Source: Rhynchopus euleeides (Eukaryota > Euglenozoa > Diplonemea > Diplonemida > Diplonemidae). Taken from it: a stretch of DNA of 64,000 nucleotides. The notes below the pieces were generated by a model. That model was not told where the DNA came from, searched no databases, and was given only the letters and a program-made list of their open reading frames with translations. The stretch covers positions 1,116,001 to 1,180,000 of the forward strand of contig OY723306.1 in the NCBI GenBank assembly GCA_963210315.1, written 5' to 3'. The first letter of the stretch is position 1. Each line of letters opens with the position of its first letter. Position numbers and translations under genes: made by a program. Of the stretch, positions 1-10,872 are shown one piece after another.

Positions 1-894
1 GGGGGGTGGGGGGTGGGATTTTTTTCTCTTGTGTCTGTTGTATTCACGCGGTAAAAAAAATGCAATGCCCGGCCGATTTGTCTGCAACGTTTCGCTGTGC
101 CTGTGCCAAAAAAAATAGGTAAAAAAAATTGAGGGCGCAGCACCTTCGGAGTGAAGCCTTCCCTCTCCCCCCTGCAACGCAGAATCGGCCATCGTATTAT
201 CCCCCGGTGTCGTCGGTCTACAGAGGGGGATGTGCTCCTCCTGCTTCGTGGCTCGTGCTTCCTAGAGGCTCCTGGCTCGTGGCGATGGCTGCGAGCGTGC
301 AAAAAGCGGCAGCAAACAGGCTAGAGTGGTGGGCGGTGAAAACGCGGGGTTCGTATGGGAGCGGGGGGGGCGAGGTTGGTGTGGTAATGTGGTGTGTGTC
401 GTGCGGTAGGCAGCAGAGCGTTTTGTTTGGGACCAGCAAAATCTCACCTCCTCTCGGCCCTTCCCCCCCCGCCCCCGCCCCTGCCCCAACACCCCCCCCC
501 CCCCCCCCCAAGAACCCCACAACGCGCGCTGTGCCAGCACAACCCCCATCCTCTGCATGTCTCCCACCCGCCACCTCACGCCTCCACCATCTACCCACCT
601 TCACAGCGCCTCCTCCTGTGGCAGCCTCGGGTCCCCCCCCCGCCCCCACCCGGCAATACACACATGAGCCTGCTGCAAGTGGCGAAGGCCGGCCTCGGGG
701 TGTAGCCTGGAGGGTTCGTGGATGGTTTGATACACCTCTCTGAGTTTGTTGGGCTGCCGGTGTGCGCGAAAAAAAAGGGGCGCGAACCTTTCATCGACTA
801 TCAGCAACACAGAGAGGCTCGCAGCGAAAATCATAACTCAAAAAACGCGAGCTGGGGTTTTCACGAAAAAAACTGCGATTCTAGTTAGGGGAAG
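1..894. other. spacer upstream of the first gene
   Basis: No convincing gene. Several frames stay open only because the DNA is C- and G-rich, and their translations are Pro/Ala/Gly/Arg-rich without recognisable motifs. The stretch has poly-C and poly-G tracts and ends in a T- and A-rich patch with an AG (TTCTAGTTAG) shortly before the ATG at 895, a plausible trans-splice acceptor zone. Confidence 0.6.
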
Positions 895-2421
895 ATGGCC
901 ATGTCATCCTCGGAGCGCAACCGCGTCGCCTCCTTTGTGGACGACGTCCCCCCCGTCCGCATGCAGAAGAACAGACGCACCCGGCAGTGGGAGCTCGAAG
1001 CCTCCCCAGCGCCCCCCCCTGCCGGGCCACCCCCTGGCTCTGGCAGGGGCAGGCGGCAGCAGCACCAACACCGCCACACGGCCTCCACCTCCGCCACCGC
1101 CACGCCCGCCCCCTCCGGTGCCGGGACACCCTATGTTGGCCAAACGGATACCACGCCTAGCGTGGGGCACACCACCAGGGCGCGACGCCAGGCCTGCCCG
1201 CCCCCGAAGGAGGACCTCGTCGCGCTGCGATCCACTCTCTACGGCCCCATCCTGCTGCCCAGGGGGAAGTTTATGAGGGACCGCGACAGGGCTTGCAGCT
1301 CTTCCCTCCGGGGTGCATGCCATTCCGCCGCGCCCGGCGGCGGCGGCGACCCTTCGTCGGACCCCGCCACCGCGTCACTCCCGGCACCCCCTGAGGGGCA
1401 GGAGGGGGTGACGAAACGGTGTACCCACGAAGGGTCGCGTGGGTACCGCCTCCTGGGTTGCACCGGGGGCGGCAGCACGCAGGGGCGCAGCGAGCTGGCC
1501 CGCGAGAGGGCGGAGGTGACGCGCGACACGCAGGATGCGATAGACAGCTTCGAGAGGGGGCTGACGAAGTGGCAGGCGGACTTTGTCCCCACCCGGGTCA
1601 TGGAGGCGAGCCGAGTGTCGACTCCCCTGGATCTGCCCAGCCAGAGGCAGGGGCAGTTCATCGCCCCGAGGGCTGCGTCAGTCGCCAGCCATCCGGCGTC
1701 GGCGTTAGAGGGAGGGAAGCTGCTGTCCCCCCGAGGCATTTCAGACGAGACAGCTCTGCCCCTGGGTGGCGTGCCTTCGAAGCTGAAGACGACATATGCC
1801 CTGAACTTCTTCAGATCAACCTCGATGCCCGCGCTGCATTCAGCCTATGTGGATCTGTTCCACCCCTCAGGGGAGAAGTCATCCCGGCTGGGCCTTGTGG
1901 AGCTCCGGAGGCTCCTGACGCACCTCGTCCCCCACTGCCCGCTGCATGATGACCGGGTTGCTGCGATCCTATCCTGCTTTCCCCAGGATTCTCGCGGCGC
2001 GATCTCCTTCAGCCAGCTCTTCTCCGCTGTCGGGTGTCTCCTGTATGGGGATGGCACCCATGAGGCGATCTGCTATCTCTTCGACAAGCTGCAGGGGCTC
2101 GGGCCTGTGTCGGTGCCGGGGTTGATACCCACGGCGAGGCTGACGTCGCGGCATATAGAGCATGTGATACAGCGTGTGATCCCTGGGGTGATGGTGCATA
2201 AGTGGATTCGGCTGTGCAACCATGTGGATCACTATTTGCAGCCTGCGAGGCAGAGGTTGGCTGACATAGACCTGGAGACGTTCATATCGTTTGTATACCT
2301 CCACGATGACTTTGCGTCCTGCTTTAAGGATGTGCTGCCGCAGCAGCCGGTGTCGAAGCTGGCGAAGCAGGCGCAGCGCCAGCAGCACCACCACCCTGTT
2401 CCCGTCACCGCTGGGGGGTGA
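895..2421 (+). CDS. EF-hand-like protein, unknown function
   Basis: Open frame of 508 residues with no obvious intron; ATG at 895 is followed by a second in-frame ATG at 901, and either could serve. Residues 1-290 are Pro/Ser/Ala-rich and look disordered. Residues about 305-480 look like a compact helical domain with weak EF-hand character: loop-like segments FHPSGEKSSRLGLVELRRLL and FPQDSRGAISFSQLF, and DIDLETFISFVYLHDD near the end. The loops lack the full set of acidic calcium ligands, so calcium binding is doubtful. The closing residues are Gln/His-rich. The stop codon overlaps GGTGAGTG, which resembles a generic eukaryotic splice donor but not the GTATG donors used elsewhere in the window, so I end the gene there. 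I do not recognise a named family; regulatory or cytoskeletal roles would be guesses. Confidence 0.72.
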   Translation: MAMSSSERNRVASFVDDVPPVRMQKNRRTRQWELEASPAPPPAGPPPGSGRGRRQQHQHRHTASTSATATPAPSGAGTPYVGQTDTTPSVGHTTRARRQACPPPKEDLVALRSTLYGPILLPRGKFMRDRDRACSSSLRGACHSAAPGGGGDPSSDPATASLPAPPEGQEGVTKRCTHEGSRGYRLLGCTGGGSTQGRSELARERAEVTRDTQDAIDSFERGLTKWQADFVPTRVMEASRVSTPLDLPSQRQGQFIAPRAASVASHPASALEGGKLLSPRGISDETALPLGGVPSKLKTTYALNFFRSTSMPALHSAYVDLFHPSGEKSSRLGLVELRRLLTHLVPHCPLHDDRVAAILSCFPQDSRGAISFSQLFSAVGCLLYGDGTHEAICYLFDKLQGLGPVSVPGLIPTARLTSRHIEHVIQRVIPGVMVHKWIRLCNHVDHYLQPARQRLADIDLETFISFVYLHDDFASCFKDVLPQQPVSKLAKQAQRQQHHHPVPVTAGG

Positions 2422-2807
2422 GTGTGCCTGGAGGAGGGGAGGGTATAGCCGTGGTGTGGCGACCACCACCACCACCACCACCACCTCTCATTTCCGTGAG
2501 GGTGTTGTGCGGTGGCGGTGCAGATGCAGGCTCTGAGGTGACGTGAGAGCGTGCTGCTGAGCCTGAGGGAGCAAGCTTGTGTGGGGGGGGGTGGGGGGGG
2601 GGGGGGGAAGGGGGGTGTGTGTGTGTGCCTTTTCAGGCACGGGTGGCATGCATGCATGTATGGTTGCAGAACAGTACCCACCACCCCCCCCCCCCTTCCC
2701 TCCCCCCTCCTCTCTCGAATAACCCCACCCCCGGTCATTCTATTGATAATGCACATCACTGTTGCACGGCGGTGTTCACCATAGCACCCCCCCCCCCCCC
2801 CCCCCTG
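2422..2807. other. G-tract then C-tract spacer
   Basis: Contains a CCA/GGT-type microsatellite (2461-2487), a long G tract around 2582-2615 and C tracts around 2680-2720 and 2785-2805. No gene seen. The C tracts precede the next element and gene. Confidence 0.6.
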
Positions 2808-3359
2808 GGCTAAGTTGGCATGATACGCGTTTCAGAGCACATTTTTGGCGGGGGCGATACGTGATACGTATCCGATACGGCAACGGCGCTGATACGGCAG
2901 GCGTGCCCCCGAGCCCCTTTCTCGACACGTATCCGATACGGCGTCCGGAGAAGGTGTTCAGTGATCTCGTGCCTGGCCAGGTAGGGCAGCTGCCCCACCT
3001 ATTTTGTTTCAGTCCGAAACCTTGGTAGGGCCTGGCCAGCCTGCCCGACCAAGAATATTTCTGATCTGCCCCCGCCCCCCTGGGCCCACTGGGGCCCAGG
3101 GAGCAGGGCGATTCCGAACTGTTGTCCCAATGGCCCACCGAATTTGGCCAGTGCTTGACTGAAGCCAGCCTGAGAACCTATGTTCACTACCGTGGCCTCC
3201 GGCGGCTGGGGGGCTCCGCCCCCCAGACCCCCTGAAAGGCGATCTGCTGGCTCCTGGGTACGGGGACCGAAACACTGACCCCATGCAGTGATACGCGAAT
3301 CGTGATACGTGATACGTATCTGATACGCGATACGTATCACGTATCACGCCAACTTAGCC
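2808..3359. mobile_element. TIR element, 552 bp, non-autonomous
   Basis: The ends are inverted copies of GGCTAAGTTGGC (2808-2819 and 3348-3359), and the match continues inward as N-TGATACG. Subterminal DNA is full of GATACGTATC-type palindromes. No transposase frame is visible. The interior holds the hairpin module at 3181-3232. I cannot define a target duplication because both flanks are C/G tracts. It sits directly against the C tract ahead of the gene at 3424. Confidence 0.75.
3181..3232 (+). repeat. hairpin module, copy 1
   Basis: A roughly 55-bp module beginning TGTTCACTACCGTGGCCTCC and holding the palindrome CTGGGGGGCTCCGCCCCCCA. The same module occurs at 10653-10711, 10810-10872 (both inverted) and 31167-31222, each time inside a terminal-inverted-repeat element. 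Confidence 0.85.
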
Positions 3360-3423
3360 GGTCCCCCCCCCCCCCCCTCCCTCCCGCGACTCAAGCTCCT
3401 CCGAGGCGGGGCTGGGCTGAACC

Positions 3424-3843
3424 ATGCCTGGCCTCGAGGATCTCAGCAAGGCTGCGAGGGCTGAGGAGGCTGTGCCCGACGTTGCGGTGATCGTTGCCGA
3501 CCCCGCGGACCCCGCGCCTTGGCGGGAAGGGGCGCTTGCGATGCTGGACAGCAAGGCAGCGGAGCTGGCTCGGGCACACAAGAAGCAGCGCGAGGTTCTC
3601 CTCGCTGCCGCTGCCAACGCTGGGGTCGACTTCTCCCCCCACGTCCTCTCGGCGTTGCTGCAGGGCACCGTGCGGAACAAGGCACCCCCTGCACCGAAGG
3701 AGGTAACCAGCGCGGTGCGCAGCCTCGTGGGAAGCAAGCGCACACGCCCCGAGTCGCCCCCGCCTGAGCCCAGGCTCGCCTCTGTCTCCGATGTTGCCGA
3801 TCGTCTGCAGCAGCACACGGGTGAGGAAGCGGATGCAGTTTGA
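3424..3843 (+). CDS. small hypothetical protein, 139 aa
   Basis: Single open frame, first ATG at 3424, placed 60 bp after a C tract (3361-3387) with following AG dinucleotides that can serve as a trans-splice acceptor. The protein is charged, Ala-rich and helical: residues 30-85 include LDSKAAELARAHKKQREVLL, a likely amphipathic helix. Residues 105-120 are Lys/Arg/Pro-rich, and the C terminus (VSDVADRLQQHTGEEADAV) is helical. No domain recognised. Codon use is GC-rich like its neighbours, and the other frames lack this balanced composition, which favours a real gene. Confidence 0.6.
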   Translation: MPGLEDLSKAARAEEAVPDVAVIVADPADPAPWREGALAMLDSKAAELARAHKKQREVLLAAAANAGVDFSPHVLSALLQGTVRNKAPPAPKEVTSAVRSLVGSKRTRPESPPPEPRLASVSDVADRLQQHTGEEADAV

Positions 3844-4153
3844 ATGCGGTGTGAGTGTGCCGGGGGTGGGTGGGGATGGGGGCTGTGTGTATAAGGTGTG
3901 GGGCGCCCCCCCGCGTAGAATTCAGATTTTAGATGTGTCGCGGTGGGAGGGGTGGGGGTGAGGCAAGCTTTGCCAAGGGTTGCGGTGTGGCCGGAGCTGT
4001 GCCAAAAGAGCTTTCAGCTCGAGCAGGAGCAGGCGAAAATGCATGGGGCTTCCCTTCATTCCGAGACACGCCCTTTTCAGTTCTGCCCAGCCATGCCCTG
4101 CACACTGCTGCACGTTGATGTGACCCCACCTCCACTGCCACTCACACACACGC

Positions 4154-4181
4154 AGGGCCCCCCCCGCCCCACTCTCTCACG
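4154..4181 (+). promoter_or_regulatory. likely trans-splice acceptor and short leader of eIF3j
   Basis: A CACACA run followed by CGCAG (AG at 4154-4155) lies 26 nt before the eIF3j ATG, with a C-rich leader in between. The window's SL exon implies such acceptors; use of this AG is inferred. Confidence 0.4.
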
Positions 4182-5066
4182 ATGAGTGACTTCGAGGATG
4201 ACTACCTGCGTGAGGACGATGACTCCGCCGCTGACGACTGGGAGATCGAGGAGGAGCTCGAGGAGCAGAAGAAGAAGGATGAGGAGGATGCGCGCCTGAA
4301 GGCGGAAGAGGCGCGTGAGGAGGACAAGCGGAAGAAGCAGGAGAAGAAGGAGCGTATGGCGGCGATGGCGGGCGAGCTTGCGGCGGATGCGCTTGACATC
4401 CAGGAGCTCGACGGCGCTGACGAGCGTGAGTACAAGGACAGGCTCACGCAGCACGAAGTGGAGATGGCGTATCAGGACACCAACACCTTCGGGGCAAAGC
4501 CGATCAACACCATGGCGCCCAGCAGCAGTGAAGAGTGCGCCATCATGGGTGAGAAGATCGGGGGATGCCTCAAGACCTTCCGGTATGCCCAGGTGGGGAG
4601 AGGGGGGTGCAGTGGGTGGTGGTGGTGGTGGTGGTGGTGATTCCCCTTCTCCCCGTTGCTGTATGTGTTTTTATGACGAATCCCACCCCTTGGCAAAAAA
4701 AACAGGAACACGAAGTTCTTCGGGTACGCGTTGAACCTGATTCTGCAGAAGTCGTGCGACAAGCTGTCCCTCGAGCAGACACAGGAGCTGTCCAAAAAGC
4801 TCAACGTCATCATCTCGGAGCGGGCACGCCAGCTGAAGGAGGGCGACCCGAAGAAGAAGGTTGAGAAGGAGCCCAGCAAAGGCGAGACCACCGAGCTCCG
4901 TGGCAACGCCGCGGTTGCGGAAGGTATGAGCGCAACAGGTTGCAGGATAGGGTTGCCGCCATCACTACCCCCGCCGCCACCCCACACCCCACACACACCA
5001 ACAGGCGAGGGCGAGTACCGCAACGACCTGAAGGGGGACGGGCGTGACCTTGACGACTTCATGTAG
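4182..5066 (+). CDS. eIF3j: eukaryotic translation initiation factor 3 subunit J
   Basis: eIF3J is the loosely bound eIF3 subunit that sits near the 40S mRNA entry channel and aids start selection and recycling. Three exons fit: 4182-4582, 4706-4923 and 5005-5066, giving 226 residues. Introns of 123 and 81 nt both read GTATG...CAG, and splicing restores one frame. Family marks are the acidic start MSDFEDDYLREDDDSAADDW, a long charged coiled coil (LEEQKKKDEEDARLKAEEAR), the conserved core ending NTKFFGYALNLILQKSCDKL, a Lys-rich segment, and the acidic terminus RDLDDFM, which matches the typical ending of eIF3J. An AG at 4154-4155 just upstream is a likely trans-splice acceptor. The first intron carries a GGT microsatellite (4616-4639). 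Confidence 0.92.
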
Positions 5067-6160
5067 AATCGCTTTTCTGTCAAGAAGGGGGGTGGTGACA
5101 GCGTGTGCACATCCCCGTTTTGCGGAAAGACAGTGCCTTGCAGTGCAGCAAGGGCTTCCCGCTACAGAAGTGGGTTCGGTGTGAATGATGTGGGTGCGTG
5201 AGGGTGGTCGGGGGGGGGGGGGGGGGAGGGGTGGTGGCGGTGGTGGTGGTGATGCAGGGTTCTGTGTGCGCCCCATCCTTCTGACCCCTCCGTTCTGTTT
5301 GCTATTTTATTGTGTCGATGATGAAGTGAGGCCCCCCCACCCAGCGTTCCCCCCTTTCCCCCCCCCCCCCCGTAGCTACTAGCCCTTCACGGAAGAAGAG
5401 GACGAAAATAACGATGCCGGTTCGCAAACCAGCAGCGGCATGGGCCGAAAGAGTTCAACGATTTTTCGAATCGTTCAGAATCGTTTGAGGCTTGCAGTCG
5501 AAGGATAGGGTCTGGCTCACACCATAGACCTGTGCACAGCTTAATCTTCTCAGCGTCACAAATGCCTGAGAGAGGTCCGTCGTGATATTTTGTCTTGATC
5601 GCCGCACGGCGCAAGAAAAAATATGGCAAAAAAAAAATGAAAAATATTCAAAATTTTGGGAAGAACATCGACAGATCATAAAGCCCAACGACACGGATAA
5701 CAGCTCGCTCATCACTCAGACACACCCTCCACCTCCACCTCCTCTCCCCCTTCCCTTCCCCCTGCGCATCCATGACACTCTGCCCTCCCCCTCAAGAAAA
5801 TATTACTGGTCATTATTTTATTTCCGGCTGTCTCAACATGAAGCGTGAGTAGTTTATTGACGATTTTTTTGGTAGTCCATTGGCGGGGGGGTGGGGGGGT
5901 GGGGGTGGGGGCGTCGGTGGTGGTATTTTCATGAGAGAACTCTAGCACCCCCTCACGTGTCAGGAATGAGGGGGGTGTGTGATCTGGGGTGGCAAGGTGG
6001 GCAGGACGGAGTCTCCACGGATCGGCCAGTGCGGGCAAAACCCCACCCCCCTCCCCTCCGTTGGCGCACAGATGGCACTCAGGGACTCAGGTGCTTCCCT
6101 GGAAGAACACTGGAACTTGTTTTGATTTGGACACAGTTGCCTCCTCGCGTCACATCTTCG
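5067..6160. other. spacer without recognised gene
   Basis: Holds G tracts (5206-5224, 5883-5915), a C tract near 5363-5372 and a cluster of the TCGTTCAA-type motif (5454-5490). The frames here are short and low in complexity. Nothing else supported. Confidence 0.6.
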
Positions 6161-6672
6161 TCTGATTTGATTGACACCGCACTCCGCTGTCGCTGCACCT
6201 AGAATCACGAGTGGGTGCTAGCGTGAAACTGTGTGGAAGACACGTCAACACGAGACAGTGTGACGGCATCACAGATCTATATCATGCCGCCATTGATATG
6301 GTCGGGATTGAGGGTGTGATACGATCATGTCAGCAGACCATGATTCTCGGAAGGTGACTTACCAGTTCTGTTCGTTTGATCTGATTGACACCGCGCTCCG
6401 CTGTCGCTGCACCTAGAATCACGAGTGGGTGCTAGCGTGAAACTGTGCGGAAGATACATCACCACGATACAGTGTGCCAGTGTCACAGAGATGCGGGTCA
6501 TGTCAGCACACCATTACCCTCGGAAGGTGCCGACCACCGCAGATTTATATGTTCTTTCCACCACAGTACATCTTTGTTTGCTACGATCGACACACCGCAC
6601 TCCGCTGTCGCTGCACCTAGAATCACGAGTGGGTGCTAGCGTGAAACTGTGTGGAAGACACATCACCACATT
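6161..6672 (+). repeat. tandem repeat, about 210-bp period, 2.4 copies
   Basis: The segment CTCCGCTGTCGCTGCACCTA recurs at 6182, 6396 and 6600 (spacings 214 and 204), each followed by GAATCACGAGTGGGTGCTAG and a GTGTGGAAGA-like end. The intervening parts are diverged but alignable. No coding function. It lies just upstream of the Gln-rich zinc-finger gene. Confidence 0.88.
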
Positions 6673-6932
6673 CATCAATCCTGTGGCAAAAATCCGTCCC
6701 ACCCACCCCCTCCCTTCCACACAGGTGCACCGCACACACACACACAGACCGCGACCCCCACCCCATCCCACCGCCGTCCTTTCCCCATACCCGCATACAG
6801 CTTGGCACAGGACGAGGCTAAGAGGTAGCAGAGAAAAGGCGGAAGAGGAGGGGCAGGGAAGGCTTTTCTTGCTGCGGCTGCCGAGCAAGAAAGAAGGGAA
6901 AGGGCGCGTGCGTTGGGGGCGCGGGCAATAAA

Positions 6933-8905
6933 ATGGAGGGTTTCCAGAAGGGGATCCAGGGGATGTTCAGCGGGTTTGGGAACACTTTCGGGATGGCAGG
7001 GCAGCAGCAGGGGCAGCCCCAGCAGCAGCAGCAGCAGCCGGGACAGCTGCAGCCGGGGCAGCAGATGCCTCCGCCGCAGCAGCTGCAGCAGCAGCCCCAG
7101 GTGGTTTCCAACGGCATATATGACATGAGCATGCAGCAGGGGCAGCACCAGCAGCAGCCCCAGCAGCACCAACAGCAGCAGAACCAGCAGCAGCAGCAGC
7201 TTGCGATGAACCAGCTGCTCCTCCAGCAGCAGCTGCTTCAGCAGCAGCAGCAGCAACCACCTCAGCAGCTCCCGAACCAGCAGTTTGGTGGGTACACTGG
7301 GCAGGCACCGCTTCAGCAGCACCAGCCGCAGCAGCAGCAGCAGCAGCAACCCCTTCCCATGTCCCAGGGTGGGTTCGGTGGGGGTGTGCTGTCTGCATCC
7401 CCCAGCATGATGCACGGCGATGACCGTGGGAACGCGCGGGGGAAGGGGGGGCATGCCGCACCTGCGGACGTGCTCAGCAGAGGCCAGCAGGGGCAGTTCG
7501 GGAAGGGCGGCGCCCCGCTGACGTCGGAGAACGTGCAGAACATTAACTCGCGCGGGGAGGGGCGGGCACGCCGCAACTCCGTGCACTCGACAGGGTCGCA
7601 CAGCAGCAACAACAGCCATAACAGCCACACCAGCCGTGTGAGCAAGGGGTCCAAGGGGTCGAAGGGTTCGAAGGGCAGCAACGGCAGCCGCGGGCGCCAG
7701 GAGCCCACGCTTCCGGCGGACGTCACGCAGACACCGCCCTGCCGGCACAACGAGTGGATGTGCAGCGACAGGCGGAACCACTTTGTCACGCTGAAGTGTC
7801 TCGCATGCGACGTCCGCTGGAAGACGGTGCTGAAGAACTTCTCGAAGTGCCCCGACTTCCACGCAGAGCACAGATACTGCCCGAGGGGTGCGGAGTGCGA
7901 GCACCCCCACGTCTACGCACGCTCCCGCAAGCACGAGGCGCCGTCGATGAAGAAGCGTGCAGCAGAGGAGGCGGCACGGCAGGCGGAGGCGGATGAGCTG
8001 GCGGGGCTGAACACGCATGCACCCCTGTGTGCTGTGAACACGGAGCCCACCACAACCTCGTCGGGCACAGGGGAGTTTGGTCTGGACGACAGCGAAATGT
8101 CGCGGCGGGCGCAGACGATGCCCACGCAGCAGGGCGCGCTGTGGCGCGGCGACTCTGCGCCTGTCCTCGCCACCGCGGCACCGGGCAAGGGTGACGCCGC
8201 ACCCTCTGGTTTCGGCCAGAGCGGCAGCACCTTTGCACAGCCCGCATCGACGTTTGCAGCAGGGCTGCAGCAGAAGGCGGAGGCGGAGCAGACCAGCACC
8301 AACCCGCCCAGCCTGGAGGAGGAGTCGCTGTCGCGGTGCAGCACCGCCCCTGCGGACTGCCTGCAGTCGCGCGAGTCGTCGTTTGCTGAGTATGGCTCTG
8401 GGGGGGATAGGGGAGGTGGGGGTGGGGTGGGGTGGGGGGGTATTTTTATTTGTTTTACTGGCGTGGGTGCCATCCCTCACACACCCAAACGTGGCACTTA
8501 CCCCCCCCGAGGCCTGGTGTGCCCACACATTGACACACCTCAATGCGCCCTCGCGACAGCCTCCACGCGCCGCCGAAGAAGACTTCGACGTTGGGGGAGA
8601 TCAGCATCACACACGACGACGACGACGACGACCAGGATGTACCGGTATGCCACCCTTCCCTGGGCTGCTGTGTGATGCAGCGTGTCTCTTCCTCTTATTT
8701 GCTTCATGCGAGCTTTGAGGCTACCACCCACTGTGACCTTCACTGTCGTCCCACACACCCTCCCCACCTCTTGCATCAGGTGCAGCAACCCGACCCTGAA
8801 ACTGCGCGTGCGCGGCAGCAGCTGGCTGACCTGGGGGAGCAGATGCTCGGTGAAAACATTATCACCTCCCCCCTGCAGTCCCCTGACGACGGCGGGTTTG
8901 CGTGA
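6933..8905 (+). CDS. Gln-rich CCCH zinc-finger protein
   Basis: Three exons, 6933-8389, 8560-8644 and 8780-8905, join in one frame to 555 residues. Both introns (170 and 135 nt) start GTATG and end CAG. Residues 20-145 are a Gln-rich low-complexity region coded mostly by CAG. Residues 195-260 are Ser/Asn/His/Lys-rich with tandem KGS. Two metal sites follow: C-x7-C...C-x2-C around CRHNEWMC...LKCLAC (about 269-292), then a CCCH finger, KCPDFHAEHRYCPRGAEC followed by EHPH (C-x9-C-x5-C-x3-H, about 303-323). The C terminus has a poly-Asp run at the exon 2 end and a helical tail. CCCH proteins of this kind bind mRNA in euglenozoans, where control is mostly post-transcriptional; an RNA-binding role is inferred. 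The long open frame on the opposite strand is a mirror of the CAG repeats. Confidence 0.85.
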
Positions 8906-10221
8906 GGTGCAAAAAAAAGGGGGGCTTGACTCGCCTGCCGTGCACAATCCAAGGAGCAGCGCGGTGCGGATGGACGTGCCTCTGTTTTCCTCAAGCAACA
9001 CCACAACGAAGAAGCCCCTGCCACCCTGGTAGGGGGGTGGGGCGGGGGGGTCGCTATTTCCGTCGACAGAACTTTAACCACAGTCATGCCAGAGAAAGAA
9101 CGGCACGGGGAAGGTGGGAGGGAAGTGGGGGGTGGGGGGGGGCTATAAAATGCAAAGCACGCACAAAAAAATCAGCGGGGTTTTTTTATTCTTTCTGACG
9201 GCATAGCGCGGCGGCAGGTCGACGAACCAGGGTCGGCGCAAAGCCTGGTTGATCCGGACCCCAAAGGCTGGAGGCTGGCGATGCCCAAAAAAATATCAGA
9301 ATTGGAGATAGCAGGGGCATTCACTCTGTGTCGAACAGTGTCAGTTTTATCCCCTTGCTTTGTGAGGCGACTCGCTGCTCTGCACAGAGGGAAGAAGGCA
9401 TACTAACGGGTTTTTGTGCAGTAGCCTAGCTCTCTCACATATCCGAGATTGTCGACATGCCCCCAGCCCCAGCCAAGCGGTTTTCAAAAAAAAATAGTCG
9501 TGTGTCTCTCTCTGTGTGTGATATTGACCTGGTGGTATACTTGCCCTGATTGAATGGAGCGAGGAGGTGGGGTGGGATTCTGTGCATTTTTTTTCAGCCG
9601 GTTCTTTTTTGGGGATTCTGAGATCATCCGCACTTCCAGGAGTGTGCGCACCTCTCGTGGGAGGGGTATTGCGGCAGGAGGGGATGGCACCGCCTGACAC
9701 GACTGCTTGTTTTTCTTTTGGGTTTGTGACACTCAACAAACTCTCGCGTTTATACGCACGTGCATGCATTGGGGGGGGGGGGGGCCGGGGGGGGGGGGGG
9801 GGGGGCGTTTGAAGGGGAGTCCATCCCGTGACAAACGCCCTGTGTACACACAGGGGGCTCACAGCCACCAGCTGTGGGGCCGTGGGGGTCTATTTTTTTG
9901 TGGAATTGTTCTTCACCCGCACGCTTCACGCAGGAAAGTGTTATGCAGTCACTTCTAACCGTGTCCTGCAAACCAGCCTTTCTCCATACGGATTGGTTTG
10001 CTTGAACCTGTGGAAGTGGCCAACGTTCATGATAAAAGGAAAGGATGGGTGCGGTCGGCAGGGAGGGGGGCAGGTCGAGCTGAAGACCGCCCCCCCCCCC
10101 CCCCCCCACCTCCCCACCTCCCATTCTGATGTTTTGCAAAACGTGGTCTGATTTTTACCCTACCCCGGGGCTGGCGCACCAATCGACACACCACCCATTT
10201 TTTTTCCAATCACATGCGTGT
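8906..10221. other. spacer without recognised gene
   Basis: Contains T/A tracts, a G tract with C interruptions (9771-9805) and a C tract (10090-10107). GCCTGGTTGATCC at 9242-9254 resembles the 5' end of 18S rRNA but the match stops at once. No gene supported. Confidence 0.55.
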
Positions 10222-10380
10222 GCCTAAAACAGGGCATAAGATAGCTTTTCTGACCGGGGCCCAATAGGTGGGGGTAGCGCGCGCGCGCGGCTTCGCCGCG
10301 CGCCTCGTGCACTTACTTGTCAGTTTGCACCCCGGTAGTTGTCACCGATGGTGTCGACTCTCTCCAGCTCCTCGCTGCAA

Positions 10381-10590
10381 TCATGCACTCCTGCAACTCC
10401 TTGAATGTACTGTACTTGAGAGTGCGCGGCTTACTGAGGAAACGTGCCACGTACTGCCCCATGGCTGCCTGTGTGATACCCCCTCAGCGTCGATCAGAAG
10501 CAGGCTCTCCATCGTCAGGTCGAGGAGGGAGCCTCTGAGACATGGTTTCACCCATTTCATCAAACTGAACACCCTCTCGACCCCAGCAGT
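10381..10590 (-). pseudogene. hAT transposase C-terminal (dimerisation) remnant
   Basis: The minus-strand frame reads GVERVFSLMKWVKPCLRGSL followed by LDLTMESLLLIDAEG. This resembles the hAT C-terminal dimerisation motif (R-x-FS-x-M-x2-[IV]K-x4-R-x2-L...L). Only this end of the protein is present; the RNase-H-like catalytic part is missing, so the element would depend on a helper copy. Confidence 0.7.
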
Positions 10591-10652
10591 TGAGAGGGGC
10601 AGAGAGAGAGCTATCTCGCAAGGACTTGGTTACTAGACGGGCACACGCTACA

Positions 10653-10711
10653 TGGGGGTCTGGGGGGCGGAGCCCCCCAGCCGCCAGAGGCCACGGTAGT
10701 GAACATCTGTT
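10653..10711 (-). repeat. hairpin module, copy 2
   Basis: Inverted copy of the module at 3181-3232, reading CTGGGGGGCGGAGCCCCCCA then CCACGGTAGTGAACATCTGT. It lies inside the hAT element. Confidence 0.88.
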
Positions 10712-10809
10712 CATTGTGGGCGTAGATTCTGTGTGAGTTGGCGCGTCCTCCTGAGGCCTGAGGCTACTGGAGCGGTTGGATTCCCTGACCTACTGGGTAT
10801 CGAAGGATC

Positions 10810-10872
10810 CAGGGGGGTCTGGGGGGCGGAGCCCCCCAGCCGCCGGAGGCCACGGTAGTGAGCATCTGTTCC
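10810..10872 (-). repeat. hairpin module, copy 3
   Basis: Second inverted module inside the hAT element, with single-base differences from copy 2 (CCGGAGG for CCAGAGG, GTGAGC for GTGAAC). The two copies are about 157 bp apart in the same orientation. Confidence 0.88.

Noticed and set aside
129-743. 204-codon frame near the window start
   Set aside because: Pro-rich artefact of C tracts with equally long frames on the other strand.
6675-8543. 622-codon minus-strand frame
   Set aside because: It is the complement of the CAG-rich zinc-finger gene; its Leu/Ala runs come from the repeats, and it crosses the + strand exons and an intron.
9242-9260. 18S rRNA 5' end
   Set aside because: Only about a dozen bases match CCTGGTTGATCC; the following sequence is unrelated.
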